From assembly GCF_900176375.1 (NCBI RefSeq), contig NZ_FWYF01000001.1, positions 1,188,449 through 1,252,448 on the forward strand: a stretch of 64,000 bases of DNA. Direction: 5' to 3'. Every line of letters begins with the position of its first letter. The first letter of the stretch is position 1. Positions 52,567-61,306 of the stretch are shown here, piece by piece. The translations under genes and the position numbers were made by a program. The notes under the pieces are model-generated. The model searched no databases. It was not told the origin of the DNA and saw nothing but the letters and a program-made list of their open reading frames with translations. Source of the stretch: Reichenbachiella faecimaris (GTDB taxonomy: Bacteria; Bacteroidota; Bacteroidia; Cytophagales; Cyclobacteriaceae).

Positions 52567-53832
52567 TTATGCTAAATCTAGTTCAAGCGTAAGCGCTTGT
52601 TTCAAATCCCAAATCAAATCATCAGGATTCTCTACACCTACAGACAAACGAATCAAATTCTCTTTGATACCAATTCGTTGCTTTTCTCCTGGGTCTACGC
52701 CAGCATGAGTCATAGTTGCTGGATGCTGTATGAGCGACTCCGTGCTGCCCAGGCTCACAGCCAGTTTCACCAGCTTCAATTGGTTAATAAATTGGAATGC
52801 TTCAGCTTCCCCACCTTCTATTTCGAATGAGATCATGGCACCAGCAGCATTGCATTGCCTTTCGAAAATTTCGTATTGTGCCGGATTGTCTTCTTTTAGA
52901 AATCCCATATAATACACTTTATTAATTGAAGGGTGTGATCTTAGAAATTCAGCCACTTTAGCTGCATTCAAAGCCTGCAATTCCATTCTTGCCTTCAATG
53001 TCTCCAAACTTCTCATCAGCAACCATCCTGTCCATGGACCCGCCATATTGCCTAAGAATGTTCTTAGACCTTTGATCCGCGTCATGTTCTCCTTGGAGCC
53101 CAAACAAGCTCCTGCAATCACGTCACTATGTCCGCCAATGTACTTAGTAGCTGAGTAAAGCACAAAATCAGCACCATGCTTCAGCGGGTGCTGCCATAGT
53201 GGCCCCATATATGTATTATCTACTGCGAGATAAACGGGCTGTTCTTCTTTCGCAAACTGATCTGCAATTTGGCGACACATCTGCATGTCTATCAAACTAT
53301 TGGTAGGGTTGGCTGGGGTCTCTATGTAGATCATAGCCAGACGATCAGAATGACCTGAATCTATGATGATAGACTCAATTTCTTCTTTGGTACTGTCTGG
53401 ATAAAAGCCTACGACATGTATCCCAAACTTGGTAAGAATGTGATTGATAAAATGATCTGTACCTCCATAAACAGGCGAACTATAAAGCAATAAATCACCA
53501 GGCTTTAAAAATTCCATGAGGCAGGTCGAGATCGCAGACATACCGCTCTCAAAAACTGCACAATCTTCTGCTTCATCCCAAAGACACAATCGATTCTCTA
53601 ATATTTCTAAATCAGGATTATTCAATCGGCTGTAAATCAATCCGAGCTTCTCATCCTTCTCTTGCTCTCTCAAACCATAAGCTACTTCAAAAAAGGCTTT
53701 CCCTTCTTCTGCGGAGTTAAATACAAAAGTAGAAGTTTGGAAAATCGGACATTTAATGGCCCCCTCAGATAACTTAGGGTCATATCCATGAGACATCATT
53801 AAACTTTCTGGACTGAATTGTGATTTCATCAT
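52567..53832 (-). CDS. Cys/Met metabolism PLP enzyme (methionine gamma-lyase / cystathionine gamma-synthase family)
   Basis: A 421-residue PLP enzyme. Signatures are IFQTSTFVFNSAEEGK at the N-terminus, YSRLNNPDLEILENRL, the phosphate-binding ESGMSAIST, YIETPANPTN, and the Schiff-base lysine in YSATKYIGGHSD. It is consistent with methionine gamma-lyase or cystathionine gamma-synthase/lyase; the family cannot be split safely by eye. A divergent Lrp/AsnC regulator is a typical partner for methionine gamma-lyase genes, which tilts me to that role. Confidence 0.88.
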   Translation of the reverse strand: MMKSQFSPESLMMSHGYDPKLSEGAIKCPIFQTSTFVFNSAEEGKAFFEVAYGLREQEKDEKLGLIYSRLNNPDLEILENRLCLWDEAEDCAVFESGMSAISTCLMEFLKPGDLLLYSSPVYGGTDHFINHILTKFGIHVVGFYPDSTKEEIESIIIDSGHSDRLAMIYIETPANPTNSLIDMQMCRQIADQFAKEEQPVYLAVDNTYMGPLWQHPLKHGADFVLYSATKYIGGHSDVIAGACLGSKENMTRIKGLRTFLGNMAGPWTGWLLMRSLETLKARMELQALNAAKVAEFLRSHPSINKVYYMGFLKEDNPAQYEIFERQCNAAGAMISFEIEGGEAEAFQFINQLKLVKLAVSLGSTESLIQHPATMTHAGVDPGEKQRIGIKENLIRLSVGVENPDDLIWDLKQALTLELDLA

Positions 53833-53877
53833 TGATTTTTCCCATAATAATGATGTAAATATCCAATATGATCATTC

Positions 53878-53930
53878 ATAATAGTATTATTTTCTATAAA
53901 TAGATATTTTTGTAGTTTAATTTTCTACAA
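53878..53930. promoter_or_regulatory. Palindrome cluster in the divergent intergenic region, candidate Lrp operator
   Basis: ATAATA-G-TATTAT (53878-53890) is a perfect 13-bp palindrome, and TTGTAG (53910-53915) and CTACAA (53925-53930) form a 6-bp inverted repeat with a 9-nt spacer. ATGATCAT lies at 53868-53875. All sit between the PLP enzyme gene and the Lrp gene. Confidence 0.45.
53905..53912 (+). promoter_or_regulatory. -7 box of the Lrp/AsnC gene
   Basis: TATTTTTG fits TAnnTTTG. It overlaps the TTGTAG arm of the inverted repeat at 53910, so a bound regulator would block it. Confidence 0.4.
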
Positions 53931-53959
53931 CGAGCCAAAAGCATAATCTCAAAAAGAAA

Positions 53960-54439
53960 ATGATTGTTGACAAAACAGATCTAAGCATCTTATCCATGCT
54001 TCAGAAAGACAGTAAGGCCAAAATGAAAGACATTGCGGAAGCCATTGGTATGACGATAACGCCAGTGTATGAAAGAATAAAAAAACTTGAACGAAATGGT
54101 ATTTTGGAGAAATACACCATACAGGTCAACCCGAAGCATTTAGGCTACCACCTGGTAGCCTACTGCAGCGTGACACTTAAAGAACACTCTCAAAAAAATC
54201 TTCACCTATTTGAAGATGGGGTTCAGGCCTTGCAGCAAGTTCTTGAGTGCAATCACATGTCAGGCAGTTTTGACTACCTGCTGAAGGTCGTGGTAAAGGA
54301 CATGGAAGACTATCAATTGTTTATCTCTAATCAACTAGCTGCATTGGACAATATCGGCCAGGTGCAAAGTTATTTTGTGATGAAATCAATTAAAGAGAAA
54401 ATTTTCTCTTGTGGAGATGTTATTCCCGAACATAGGTAA
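53960..54439 (+). CDS. Lrp/AsnC family transcription regulator
   Basis: A 159-residue regulator with a winged helix (DKTDLSILSMLQKDSKAKMK, then AIGMTITPVYERIKKLERNG) and a C-terminal RAM effector domain (about 65-150, HMSGSFDYLLKVVVKDMEDY). Lrp/AsnC proteins sense amino acids as octamers. It is divergent from a Cys/Met PLP enzyme gene, which it probably controls together with itself. Confidence 0.93.
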   Translation: MIVDKTDLSILSMLQKDSKAKMKDIAEAIGMTITPVYERIKKLERNGILEKYTIQVNPKHLGYHLVAYCSVTLKEHSQKNLHLFEDGVQALQQVLECNHMSGSFDYLLKVVVKDMEDYQLFISNQLAALDNIGQVQSYFVMKSIKEKIFSCGDVIPEHR

Positions 54440-54551
54440 AACTCTTAGCCCCTTATGTTTTTACCTAAATTTTAATCAGCATTCCTCTTAAATTAGTTTA
54501 ACCTCCTCATAACCTACTGATATTAAGACCTTTCAGCTTGCATAATTAAAT

Positions 54552-54559
54552 TAAATTTG
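54552..54559 (+). promoter_or_regulatory. -7 box upstream of the 54632 gene
   Basis: TAAATTTG fits TAnnTTTG. Transcription would start near 54565, giving a ~67-nt leader that contains a 22-codon upstream ORF (54579-54647). Confidence 0.4.
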
Positions 54560-54631
54560 ACAACTTACTGTTGAGAAAATGAAACCAGCGTCCAAACTTT
54601 TTAGCGAGGACATTATCAACCAGAATCCACT

Positions 54632-55387
54632 ATGTCACGAAATTTAGAATTGCGTAGCACTTTCCAATTTTCCGGAGAAGGGCTAGGTACGCTAGCCCAG
54701 CCAAAAGAAACACGCTTCACCTCCACTTCACAACAAGCAGCAGAAGCCACTGAATCAGTAAACAAAAACAACTACGGCGTTGCCACTTTGATGAGCAAGG
54801 CCATTTTTAATGCCCTAGATGCTGATATGCTAGAAATGGCCGAGTCATATTGCTCGAAGCGCTTAGCATCTACCATCAATAAGGGCTTTGATTCAGGAAA
54901 AAACCTGCTGTCGCTAAGAAATACAACTTCATCACTTGAGGGTTTTGAATTCAATACTGAAAACACTTTCAATGCCGGATGTTGCACAAAATTCTGTCTT
55001 CGTGAAGGAGCGCACAAAGGCCACATTATTCTACATGTCCCAGCTTTTGTACCAGAAAAAGAATTAAACATCCCAAAAGACGCCACCAATTTCAAAATTT
55101 CTGCTCGTCTAATTTCAGTTTCTGACTTTGAAAGAAATGGTGAGCAAGTGTCAATCAACAACAAGGTGCAACATGCGAAAGTGGGTATTTATGAAACTAC
55201 TATGTTACCTGTGCTGCGGATTTCCACTCAGCCCTTGACTGCCCAATTGTCTATCCCAGGAGTTGGGGCTATTCACAACGACGTATCAGCCGTATTGATT
55301 ATGGCAATAAAATTTTATTCCTATAAGGATTCAAAATTTAGTTTCATGCCTGAAAGCGGAATGATGAAAATCAAGACTGTTCACTAA
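54632..55387 (+). CDS. Protein of unknown function
   Basis: A 251-residue soluble protein, with no signal peptide or membrane segment. It has a helical N-terminal half (TLMSKAIFNALDADMLEMA and the following helix) and a beta-rich C-terminal half (HIILHVPAFVPEKELNIP, MLPVLRISTQPLTAQLSIPG). C-rich AGCCTKFC is near 113-120. I recognise no family. The stop codon abuts the moaA stop on the other strand with no spacer. A short upstream ORF may tune its translation. Confidence 0.7.
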   Translation: MSRNLELRSTFQFSGEGLGTLAQPKETRFTSTSQQAAEATESVNKNNYGVATLMSKAIFNALDADMLEMAESYCSKRLASTINKGFDSGKNLLSLRNTTSSLEGFEFNTENTFNAGCCTKFCLREGAHKGHIILHVPAFVPEKELNIPKDATNFKISARLISVSDFERNGEQVSINNKVQHAKVGIYETTMLPVLRISTQPLTAQLSIPGVGAIHNDVSAVLIMAIKFYSYKDSKFSFMPESGMMKIKTVH

Positions 55388-56398
55388 TCAGCCACCAATG
55401 GTTGACATAGATTCGGAAATATTTTTATCTACTTTTCGATTTTTTTCAGCAGCAAAGCCATCCTTTTCCCTTTTCTGAACTGTGGAAATCAATATCTCTC
55501 TGATCTCCTCATTAGTTTTTTCACTGCGTAGCAGTTGCTTCGCATCCAATACCCCTTCATCATAAAGACAATTTTTGATGCTCCCAGTAGCGGTCAGACG
55601 AATACGATTGCATGCCCCACAAAAAGTTCGCGAATAGGCTGGAATGATTCCCAAGTTTCCCTGATGGCCTGGCACCTGATATAATGTCGCTGGATTGCTT
55701 GGATGCGAATCCAATTTAGCAAGATTAGGAAAGGCGACTTTTAGCTCTTCTAATATTTTGATGTGGTTCCAGTTCTGCTTGGAAGTTGATAGATCGGATC
55801 CATTAAATGGCATTTCTTCTATAAACCTGACACTCACTTTCCGTGTACTGGCCAGTTCGGCCATATCAACTACTTCCTGGGTATTCTTACCATGCATTAC
55901 GACCATATTGATCTTGGTATTGAAACCATGATCTAACAAGCCATCCAATGTTTTCATGACTGTATCAAACTCATCTCTGCGTGTAATCTTATGGAAATTT
56001 TCCTTATTCAAACTATCCAAGCTCAGATTCACTCCATCTATTCCCAAAGCCTTCATTTGTCCTAAGTATGAGTAAGTCAGCACACCATTAGTGGTAATAT
56101 GAACTGCCTCAACACCAGGAATTGCTTTGAGATTTTCTAAAAGAGAGATGAAATCTTTGCGCAGGAATGGTTCTCCACCAGTCAGTCTGATTTTTTTAAT
56201 GCCTAACGAAACAAATATTGATGATAAACGAACGATTTCTTCATAAGTAAGCAATTCCTTTTTAGGTAGGTAATTAATCCCTTCAGCAGGCATGCAGTAA
56301 AAACAACGCAAATTACAGCGATCTGTGACTGCAATTCTTAGATAATCAATCGTACGATTCCATGGATCCACCAACGTTATTTCTGAAGAATTAGTCAT
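55388..56398 (-). CDS. moaA: GTP 3',8-cyclase MoaA
   Basis: A 336-residue radical SAM enzyme that starts Mo cofactor synthesis by cyclising GTP. The SAM cluster cysteines are C28, C32 and C35 in TDRCNLRCFYCMPAEG; the second cluster is CGACNRIRLTATGSIKNC near 259-276, and the C-terminal GG, needed for MoaC coupling, is present (MSTIGG). LTGGEPFLRKD binds SAM. It lies 15 kb from the other Mo cofactor genes and has no obvious operon partner. Confidence 0.96.
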   Translation of the reverse strand: MTNSSEITLVDPWNRTIDYLRIAVTDRCNLRCFYCMPAEGINYLPKKELLTYEEIVRLSSIFVSLGIKKIRLTGGEPFLRKDFISLLENLKAIPGVEAVHITTNGVLTYSYLGQMKALGIDGVNLSLDSLNKENFHKITRRDEFDTVMKTLDGLLDHGFNTKINMVVMHGKNTQEVVDMAELASTRKVSVRFIEEMPFNGSDLSTSKQNWNHIKILEELKVAFPNLAKLDSHPSNPATLYQVPGHQGNLGIIPAYSRTFCGACNRIRLTATGSIKNCLYDEGVLDAKQLLRSEKTNEEIREILISTVQKREKDGFAAEKNRKVDKNISESMSTIGG

Positions 56399-56499
56399 TT
56401 AGTAATATTTGATAGGAGTCAACGATGTTCGACTCAAAGATAAGACGGAATATCTTTCAAAATGGTTGAATAGCAAATGTTCAGTACTTATTTTTAAGG

Positions 56500-57990
56500 A
56501 TGCGCCAAACCCTAGTCTTTATATTGTTCAGTCTTTTGACTAACCAGTCCATTGCCCAGCAGCAGCGCATAGATAGCCTTGTACATGCTGTAGAGATATA
56601 CCCAAATGCAGATTCAGTAAAAGTAGATTTGTACAACCTCATTGCCTTTGAGGTAATTAACACTAGTCCAGACAAGGGAAGAAAATATGCTGTACTAGGC
56701 TATGAATTAGCTAAAAAGATCAATTACAAAAATGGCTATGCACGAGGACTGAATCTAGTAGGCAGCACTTTTCTCACCATGGGTGAATATGATGCCGCCC
56801 TCGAATTCTACCTTAAATCCTTAGAAGTATACGAGCAAACAAAGTATCAAATGGGTATTTTCATCACATACAACAATATTGGTGAATTGTATGAAAAAAA
56901 GTTCCAATTCAAAGAAGCACTGAAGTATCACAAAAAGTCGCTTGCCCTCAAGGATAAACACCTCAGAGGACGTCATCCCATCATGTCCCATGTGAATTTA
57001 GGGGAGATTTATAATCAACTCAATTATCTGGACTCTGCTGCCATTCATTTCCGAAAAGCCGAACAAATGGCCAAAGAGGAAAATAGGCTAAAATCTATCG
57101 CTCATGCACAGACTGGAATAGGAAAAGTCTATGCCAAGCAAAAAAAATATAGTGATGCACTGATGTACCTCAATCTGGCCAACCAACTTTGGGTCTCCTT
57201 GGAGGATTATATTGGAATGTCCCGAGTGGCATTAGAAAAAGCCAAAATATCAATAGCCAATCGCCAATTTGACAGTTCTAAAATTCAGGTAGAAGAAGCC
57301 ATTAAATATGCAGAAAAAGTTAACGCCAATGAAATGAAACTTGAAGGCTTAGCACTACAATACAAAACTGATTCTACCTTAAAAGATTTTGAATCTGCAT
57401 TCCTATCTATGCGGAAATTGCACAAACTTTCAAGTGAAATCTTCAATCTCGCCAAAGAAAGGCAACTTCAAAACATTCAGGCCAAATTTGAATTTGAAGA
57501 AAGTGAACGAACACAAGAAGAACTTATCAAAGAAAAAGAAACGAGCCTGGAAATCGTAAGATATCAGCGCACGATCATCGCGGGCATAGCAGTCATCCTG
57601 TTACTCATTTCCGTTATCGCCATCCTGTTTTATAATCAGGTAAAAAAACAAGCCCGACTCAATAAAATATTGAAAGAAAGGAACAAAGAGGTCAAGGAAA
57701 AGGCTCTTGAACTTCAAATACTCAATGACAATCTTGAGCAAATCATAGAAGAACGCACCAGCGTCATCCGAAAAAAAGACGTCAAACTCAAAGAATATTC
57801 ATTTCTTAATGCTCACATTGTGAGAGGCCCATTGGCTAATATATTGGGACTCACCAAGCTTCTGAAAAGTGAGATAGCAGAAGATGAAAAAAATGAAATG
57901 ATCAACCACCTCTACTTTTCTGCTGGCAAGCTGGATGACGTACTAACAGACATCAAAAAGAAGCTTGAAAAAGGTGAAATGATCAACTAA
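56500..57990 (+). CDS. TPR sensor-like protein with DHp-type helix but no kinase domain
   Basis: A 496-residue exported protein (signal MRQTLVFILFSLLTNQSIAQ). Six or so TPR units (about 30-270, such as YARGLNLVGSTFLTMGEYDA and YNNIGELYEKKFQFKEALKY) are followed by a coiled coil, one membrane helix (about 357-378) and a cytoplasmic coiled coil. The end contains FLNAHIVRGPLANILGLTKL with H439, resembling the DHp phosphoacceptor box (H then P) of a histidine kinase, but only 57 residues remain, with no ATPase domain. It could be phosphorylated by or pair with another kinase. Confidence 0.75.
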   Translation: MRQTLVFILFSLLTNQSIAQQQRIDSLVHAVEIYPNADSVKVDLYNLIAFEVINTSPDKGRKYAVLGYELAKKINYKNGYARGLNLVGSTFLTMGEYDAALEFYLKSLEVYEQTKYQMGIFITYNNIGELYEKKFQFKEALKYHKKSLALKDKHLRGRHPIMSHVNLGEIYNQLNYLDSAAIHFRKAEQMAKEENRLKSIAHAQTGIGKVYAKQKKYSDALMYLNLANQLWVSLEDYIGMSRVALEKAKISIANRQFDSSKIQVEEAIKYAEKVNANEMKLEGLALQYKTDSTLKDFESAFLSMRKLHKLSSEIFNLAKERQLQNIQAKFEFEESERTQEELIKEKETSLEIVRYQRTIIAGIAVILLLISVIAILFYNQVKKQARLNKILKERNKEVKEKALELQILNDNLEQIIEERTSVIRKKDVKLKEYSFLNAHIVRGPLANILGLTKLLKSEIAEDEKNEMINHLYFSAGKLDDVLTDIKKKLEKGEMIN

Positions 57991-59603
57991 GCTTTCGACT
58001 CCTTAAATAGATTCACGGTCACAGACGCCAAGTCTGAATCAGGGAATTTACGAAACTGATCTTTATCAGGATGTAAGCCTGCTAACTCCAACGAATTCAA
58101 AAACTCATCCACTTCCAATATATACTGATCGGAATAACCATGTGTAGCATCATAAGCCGTCACGGCGGTTCTGCCTATATTTTTAGCTACGAGTACTGGA
58201 TCAACCGTGTGCAATTCAATCAGTAGCAGGCCAAAATCCTTAACAAAAGGTGCCCACTTCTGAAAGTGCCCTACTAAAGAGGCTTTTACCAAATTGTTGT
58301 TTTTTCTGACTCCATCAAAAGCAAATGCACCTTTGGATCCACTGGCAATAGACCCAGGGTTTTGTGGTTCTTGCCAAATTCTATTGTGGTCCAGGAACGT
58401 TCGGACATTGAGCAATTCCTTGAGCTCAACACCATAATTTTCTTTTAAATCTTGCGCCAACAAATCAGGCCTTCCAATATCTCCCCAAATCACTTTTGCC
58501 CAGATATCAGCCTGTACGAGATTGGCTTTGGTTATTTTTAGAGCTGCTTCATTGTAATCTACACCCACCAAAGTCAATGGATACTCATCTAGCCGCTTGC
58601 CGCGCTCTGTCTGATGCTCAATCACGTCAAACAGATGCTGAATAAAAGCACCATTGCCACAGCCCATATCCAGAATACCTTTGGGTTGGTCTGCAATGGG
58701 CTGATTAAATATTTCAATAATGATTTCGTCTACCACTTTGAAATAAGCAGCATGTGCACCTCCACTGCCCCAAACATTCATGGCACGATCTACATGTTTT
58801 TCTTCTTCTCCAGTTTTTGACTTTAAAATTTTTGAGTTTCCAAAAATCAATTCATCCAAATGCCTGAAAGTAGGGATATACGAAACAGTGACTCCATACG
58901 CACTTGCACGTTTGGCATAAAACAACCCCTTTTCAGTAAACTGATATGTACCTTTTTTTTCTCTAAACCACCCTGCGTGGGCGAACATATCCAGTAATTT
59001 TTTAAAGCTCTCAGGATCGTTGTGAAACTCTTCTGGCTTGAAACTGGCTTCCATAAAGTACTTATGGAACATGCCACTCATTCCCAAATGTACAATCGTG
59101 GGACCCAAAATAATTCCTTCAATATGAGTCAGTATTTGATTTTGGATTTCCCTTTCTTCATCGGAATTTGGCTCTGGTAAATTATACCTCTTACAGTAAT
59201 TTTTGAATATACCTTCAAGTACTAGAAAAGGTTCAAGTTCGAACTTCCTGGGGTGAAATTTCTCCGTAAGCTTTAGCAACTCCACTGCATCCTCATAGAT
59301 TGAAATCCACTGAAAAGCGCGTTGGCTCTTTTCGTTGGTAGCAAAGGAAATTTCATCCTTTTCATTATCAATAGTTTGCAAAAGCCAGCCTTGAGAGCAC
59401 AAAATTCGAAGTGCTACGTTGAGATAGCCTTCGTTAGCACTGAAGTGCTTAGTGAGCTCATCTAGTGTACTGGACTTAATATCTAATAAATAATCTAGCA
59501 CTCCTTTTTCGTGAAGTGCATAGGCAGTAGGAGCAGTTCCAATTCCATCCAAATGGCGAAAGAGGATAGCTCTAAGTTGGGCTTGTTCATTTTTGGGTAT
59601 CAT
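57987..59603 (-). CDS. SAM-dependent methyltransferase with duplicated winged-helix-like N-terminal modules
   Basis: A 538-residue cytoplasmic protein. Two related modules precede the catalytic domain: HLDGIGTAPTAYALHEKGVL (about 17-36) with LNVALRILCSQGWL, and HIEGIILGPTIVHLGMSGMF (about 174-193) with FKKLLDMFAHAGWF. Each resembles the dimerisation/winged-helix domain of O-methyltransferases. The Rossmann domain follows with GILDMGCGNGAFIQHLF near 305 and LTLVGVDYNEAAL. No substrate is indicated. Its stop overlaps the converging gene by 4 nt. Confidence 0.82.
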   Translation of the reverse strand: MIPKNEQAQLRAILFRHLDGIGTAPTAYALHEKGVLDYLLDIKSSTLDELTKHFSANEGYLNVALRILCSQGWLLQTIDNEKDEISFATNEKSQRAFQWISIYEDAVELLKLTEKFHPRKFELEPFLVLEGIFKNYCKRYNLPEPNSDEEREIQNQILTHIEGIILGPTIVHLGMSGMFHKYFMEASFKPEEFHNDPESFKKLLDMFAHAGWFREKKGTYQFTEKGLFYAKRASAYGVTVSYIPTFRHLDELIFGNSKILKSKTGEEEKHVDRAMNVWGSGGAHAAYFKVVDEIIIEIFNQPIADQPKGILDMGCGNGAFIQHLFDVIEHQTERGKRLDEYPLTLVGVDYNEAALKITKANLVQADIWAKVIWGDIGRPDLLAQDLKENYGVELKELLNVRTFLDHNRIWQEPQNPGSIASGSKGAFAFDGVRKNNNLVKASLVGHFQKWAPFVKDFGLLLIELHTVDPVLVAKNIGRTAVTAYDATHGYSDQYILEVDEFLNSLELAGLHPDKDQFRKFPDSDLASVTVNLFKESKA

Positions 59604-59630
59604 ATTTCAATGATACGCAAAATCCGCAGA

Positions 59631-61160
59631 TTAATCTACTCGAACAGGAATCAGCTCATTAAAGAAAATGTCGTCATTTGGAACATCAAAAGTCATTCTT
59701 TCGATTTTGAGATTGTTGTCCATATTGAACTGTACCGTACCAAAGCTGAACCAGGCATGTTCAATGTCCCAATCAATCTCCCATACGTCGTAGTGCCAGT
59801 GTTTGAGTGTGGCAGAGAGTGCTTTAGCATTTGGGAAATTCAAACGTAATTGTCCTTTCTCTAGGCTCACTTCTATATCACCATAAATATCGGCATTGTA
59901 GGTACCTGCATATTTGTTCAAATCCAAAGAAGGTTTGGTTTCCTTAACTCTCTTTACTTTTCGTTCAGTGATTCTTGAATCTTCTTCAGTAGCACCCATG
60001 TAGCCCAAATACTTCTCAGACCAATCTGGGCCGTCAACACCTAAGAATTGATCCAGTGCATAGTAAGTAGCAGCCATCATGGGACTTTTCATGCCATTGG
60101 TCAGCACGATCACTCCTAGTTTCTGATCTGGAATCATATTGAAAGCCGTCAGCATACCATCATATCCGCCAGTATGTCCTACTCTCAAATTGCCTTGGTA
60201 ATCACTCACTCCCCAGCCTAAACCATAACCACTGAAATGTCTATTGAAGTCATTGGATTGAGTATGATCCACCACGAAGTTATTGTGAGGTGTCCACATC
60301 AGATTTCTGGCGCTAGCACTAAAAAGTGTGTCATTCCCATATATGCCATGATTCATATTAGTGATCATCCACTTAGAGAGATCCTCAACACTCGAAATCA
60401 ATCCCCCCAGTGCACCAATTTCTTCCCAGTCTTCCCAAACAATTGGGATATTTTTCTCCTCACTTCTCGAATGAGGCGTAGCATAGTTTCCTTTTGAATC
60501 CAAATCACTTGGACTCGTAATGGTTCTATCCATTCCCAGAGGGATTAAAATGCGCTCTTTTACGTTTTCTGCCCAGCTTTTGCCTGTCACCTTTCGGATA
60601 ATTTCGCCAGCAGTTATGTACATCAAATTGGAGTAACCATAGCCAGCCCTGAAGTCGTAAGCAGGAGGTATGTTTTTGATTCTCTCCAAGATTTCATCTG
60701 GTGTAAAGTCTGTCTTGTACCAGATCACATCTCCACTAAACGTACCCAGCCCCACTCTATGGCTCAGAATATCTCTAATAGTCGTATGCGCTGTCACCCA
60801 AGGGTCGTACAATTCAAATTCAGGGTAATAATCTTTCACATTCCCATCCCAGTCTAGCTTACCCTCTTCTACCAATTGCGCCATTATAGCTGCAGTAAAA
60901 GCTTTTGAATTGGAAGCAATTGCATATAGGGTATTTTTATCTGGCGCCGTCTTTTTACCTACTTCTTTGACTCCATAACCTTTAGCAAAAACCAGTTCGC
61001 CATCTTTCACAATGCCAATACTCATACTGGGGACATCCCAGTCTTTAGTTATTTTTTCAAAATAAGCATCTAGTGCTTTCAGATCAACTTCTGTTGATTG
61101 CGAAAGAGATTGAAAAGCTGCGACTAGAACAAACGTGAATAAAAGAAGGGATTTTCTCAT
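59631..61160 (-). CDS. Serine hydrolase, class C beta-lactamase family
   Basis: A 509-residue exported protein (signal MRKSLLLFTFVLVAAF, cleaved after SLSQ). The catalytic SxxK is S83-N-S-K86, the tyrosine motif is YSN in GYGYSNLMYIT, and HTGGYDG takes the place of KTG. The last ~130 residues form a beta domain typical of these long hydrolases. Members act on D-amino peptides, beta-lactams or esters in the periplasm; resistance activity is not implied. A hairpin lies upstream of the promoter region. Confidence 0.88.
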   Translation of the reverse strand: MRKSLLLFTFVLVAAFQSLSQSTEVDLKALDAYFEKITKDWDVPSMSIGIVKDGELVFAKGYGVKEVGKKTAPDKNTLYAIASNSKAFTAAIMAQLVEEGKLDWDGNVKDYYPEFELYDPWVTAHTTIRDILSHRVGLGTFSGDVIWYKTDFTPDEILERIKNIPPAYDFRAGYGYSNLMYITAGEIIRKVTGKSWAENVKERILIPLGMDRTITSPSDLDSKGNYATPHSRSEEKNIPIVWEDWEEIGALGGLISSVEDLSKWMITNMNHGIYGNDTLFSASARNLMWTPHNNFVVDHTQSNDFNRHFSGYGLGWGVSDYQGNLRVGHTGGYDGMLTAFNMIPDQKLGVIVLTNGMKSPMMAATYYALDQFLGVDGPDWSEKYLGYMGATEEDSRITERKVKRVKETKPSLDLNKYAGTYNADIYGDIEVSLEKGQLRLNFPNAKALSATLKHWHYDVWEIDWDIEHAWFSFGTVQFNMDNNLKIERMTFDVPNDDIFFNELIPVRVD

Positions 61161-61219
61161 GGTTACAATTTTGGTTTTTGAATCAATTTATGCAGAATAG
61201 AAATCAAAAACCAAATGGG

Positions 61220-61243
61220 CTGTGAGATGGGGTAGTCTCACAG
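61220..61243. repeat. 8-bp inverted repeat upstream of the serine hydrolase gene
   Basis: CTGTGAGA pairs with TCTCACAG around an 8-nt loop. No T tract follows on either strand. It lies between two genes on the minus strand and could be a weak terminator of the propeller gene or an operator. Confidence 0.4.
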
Positions 61244-61306
61244 GATAAACGGCAGATTTGCAAATTTAATGTTCGAAATTAAAGGCCCAAGATTGAGAGC
61301 ATACGA

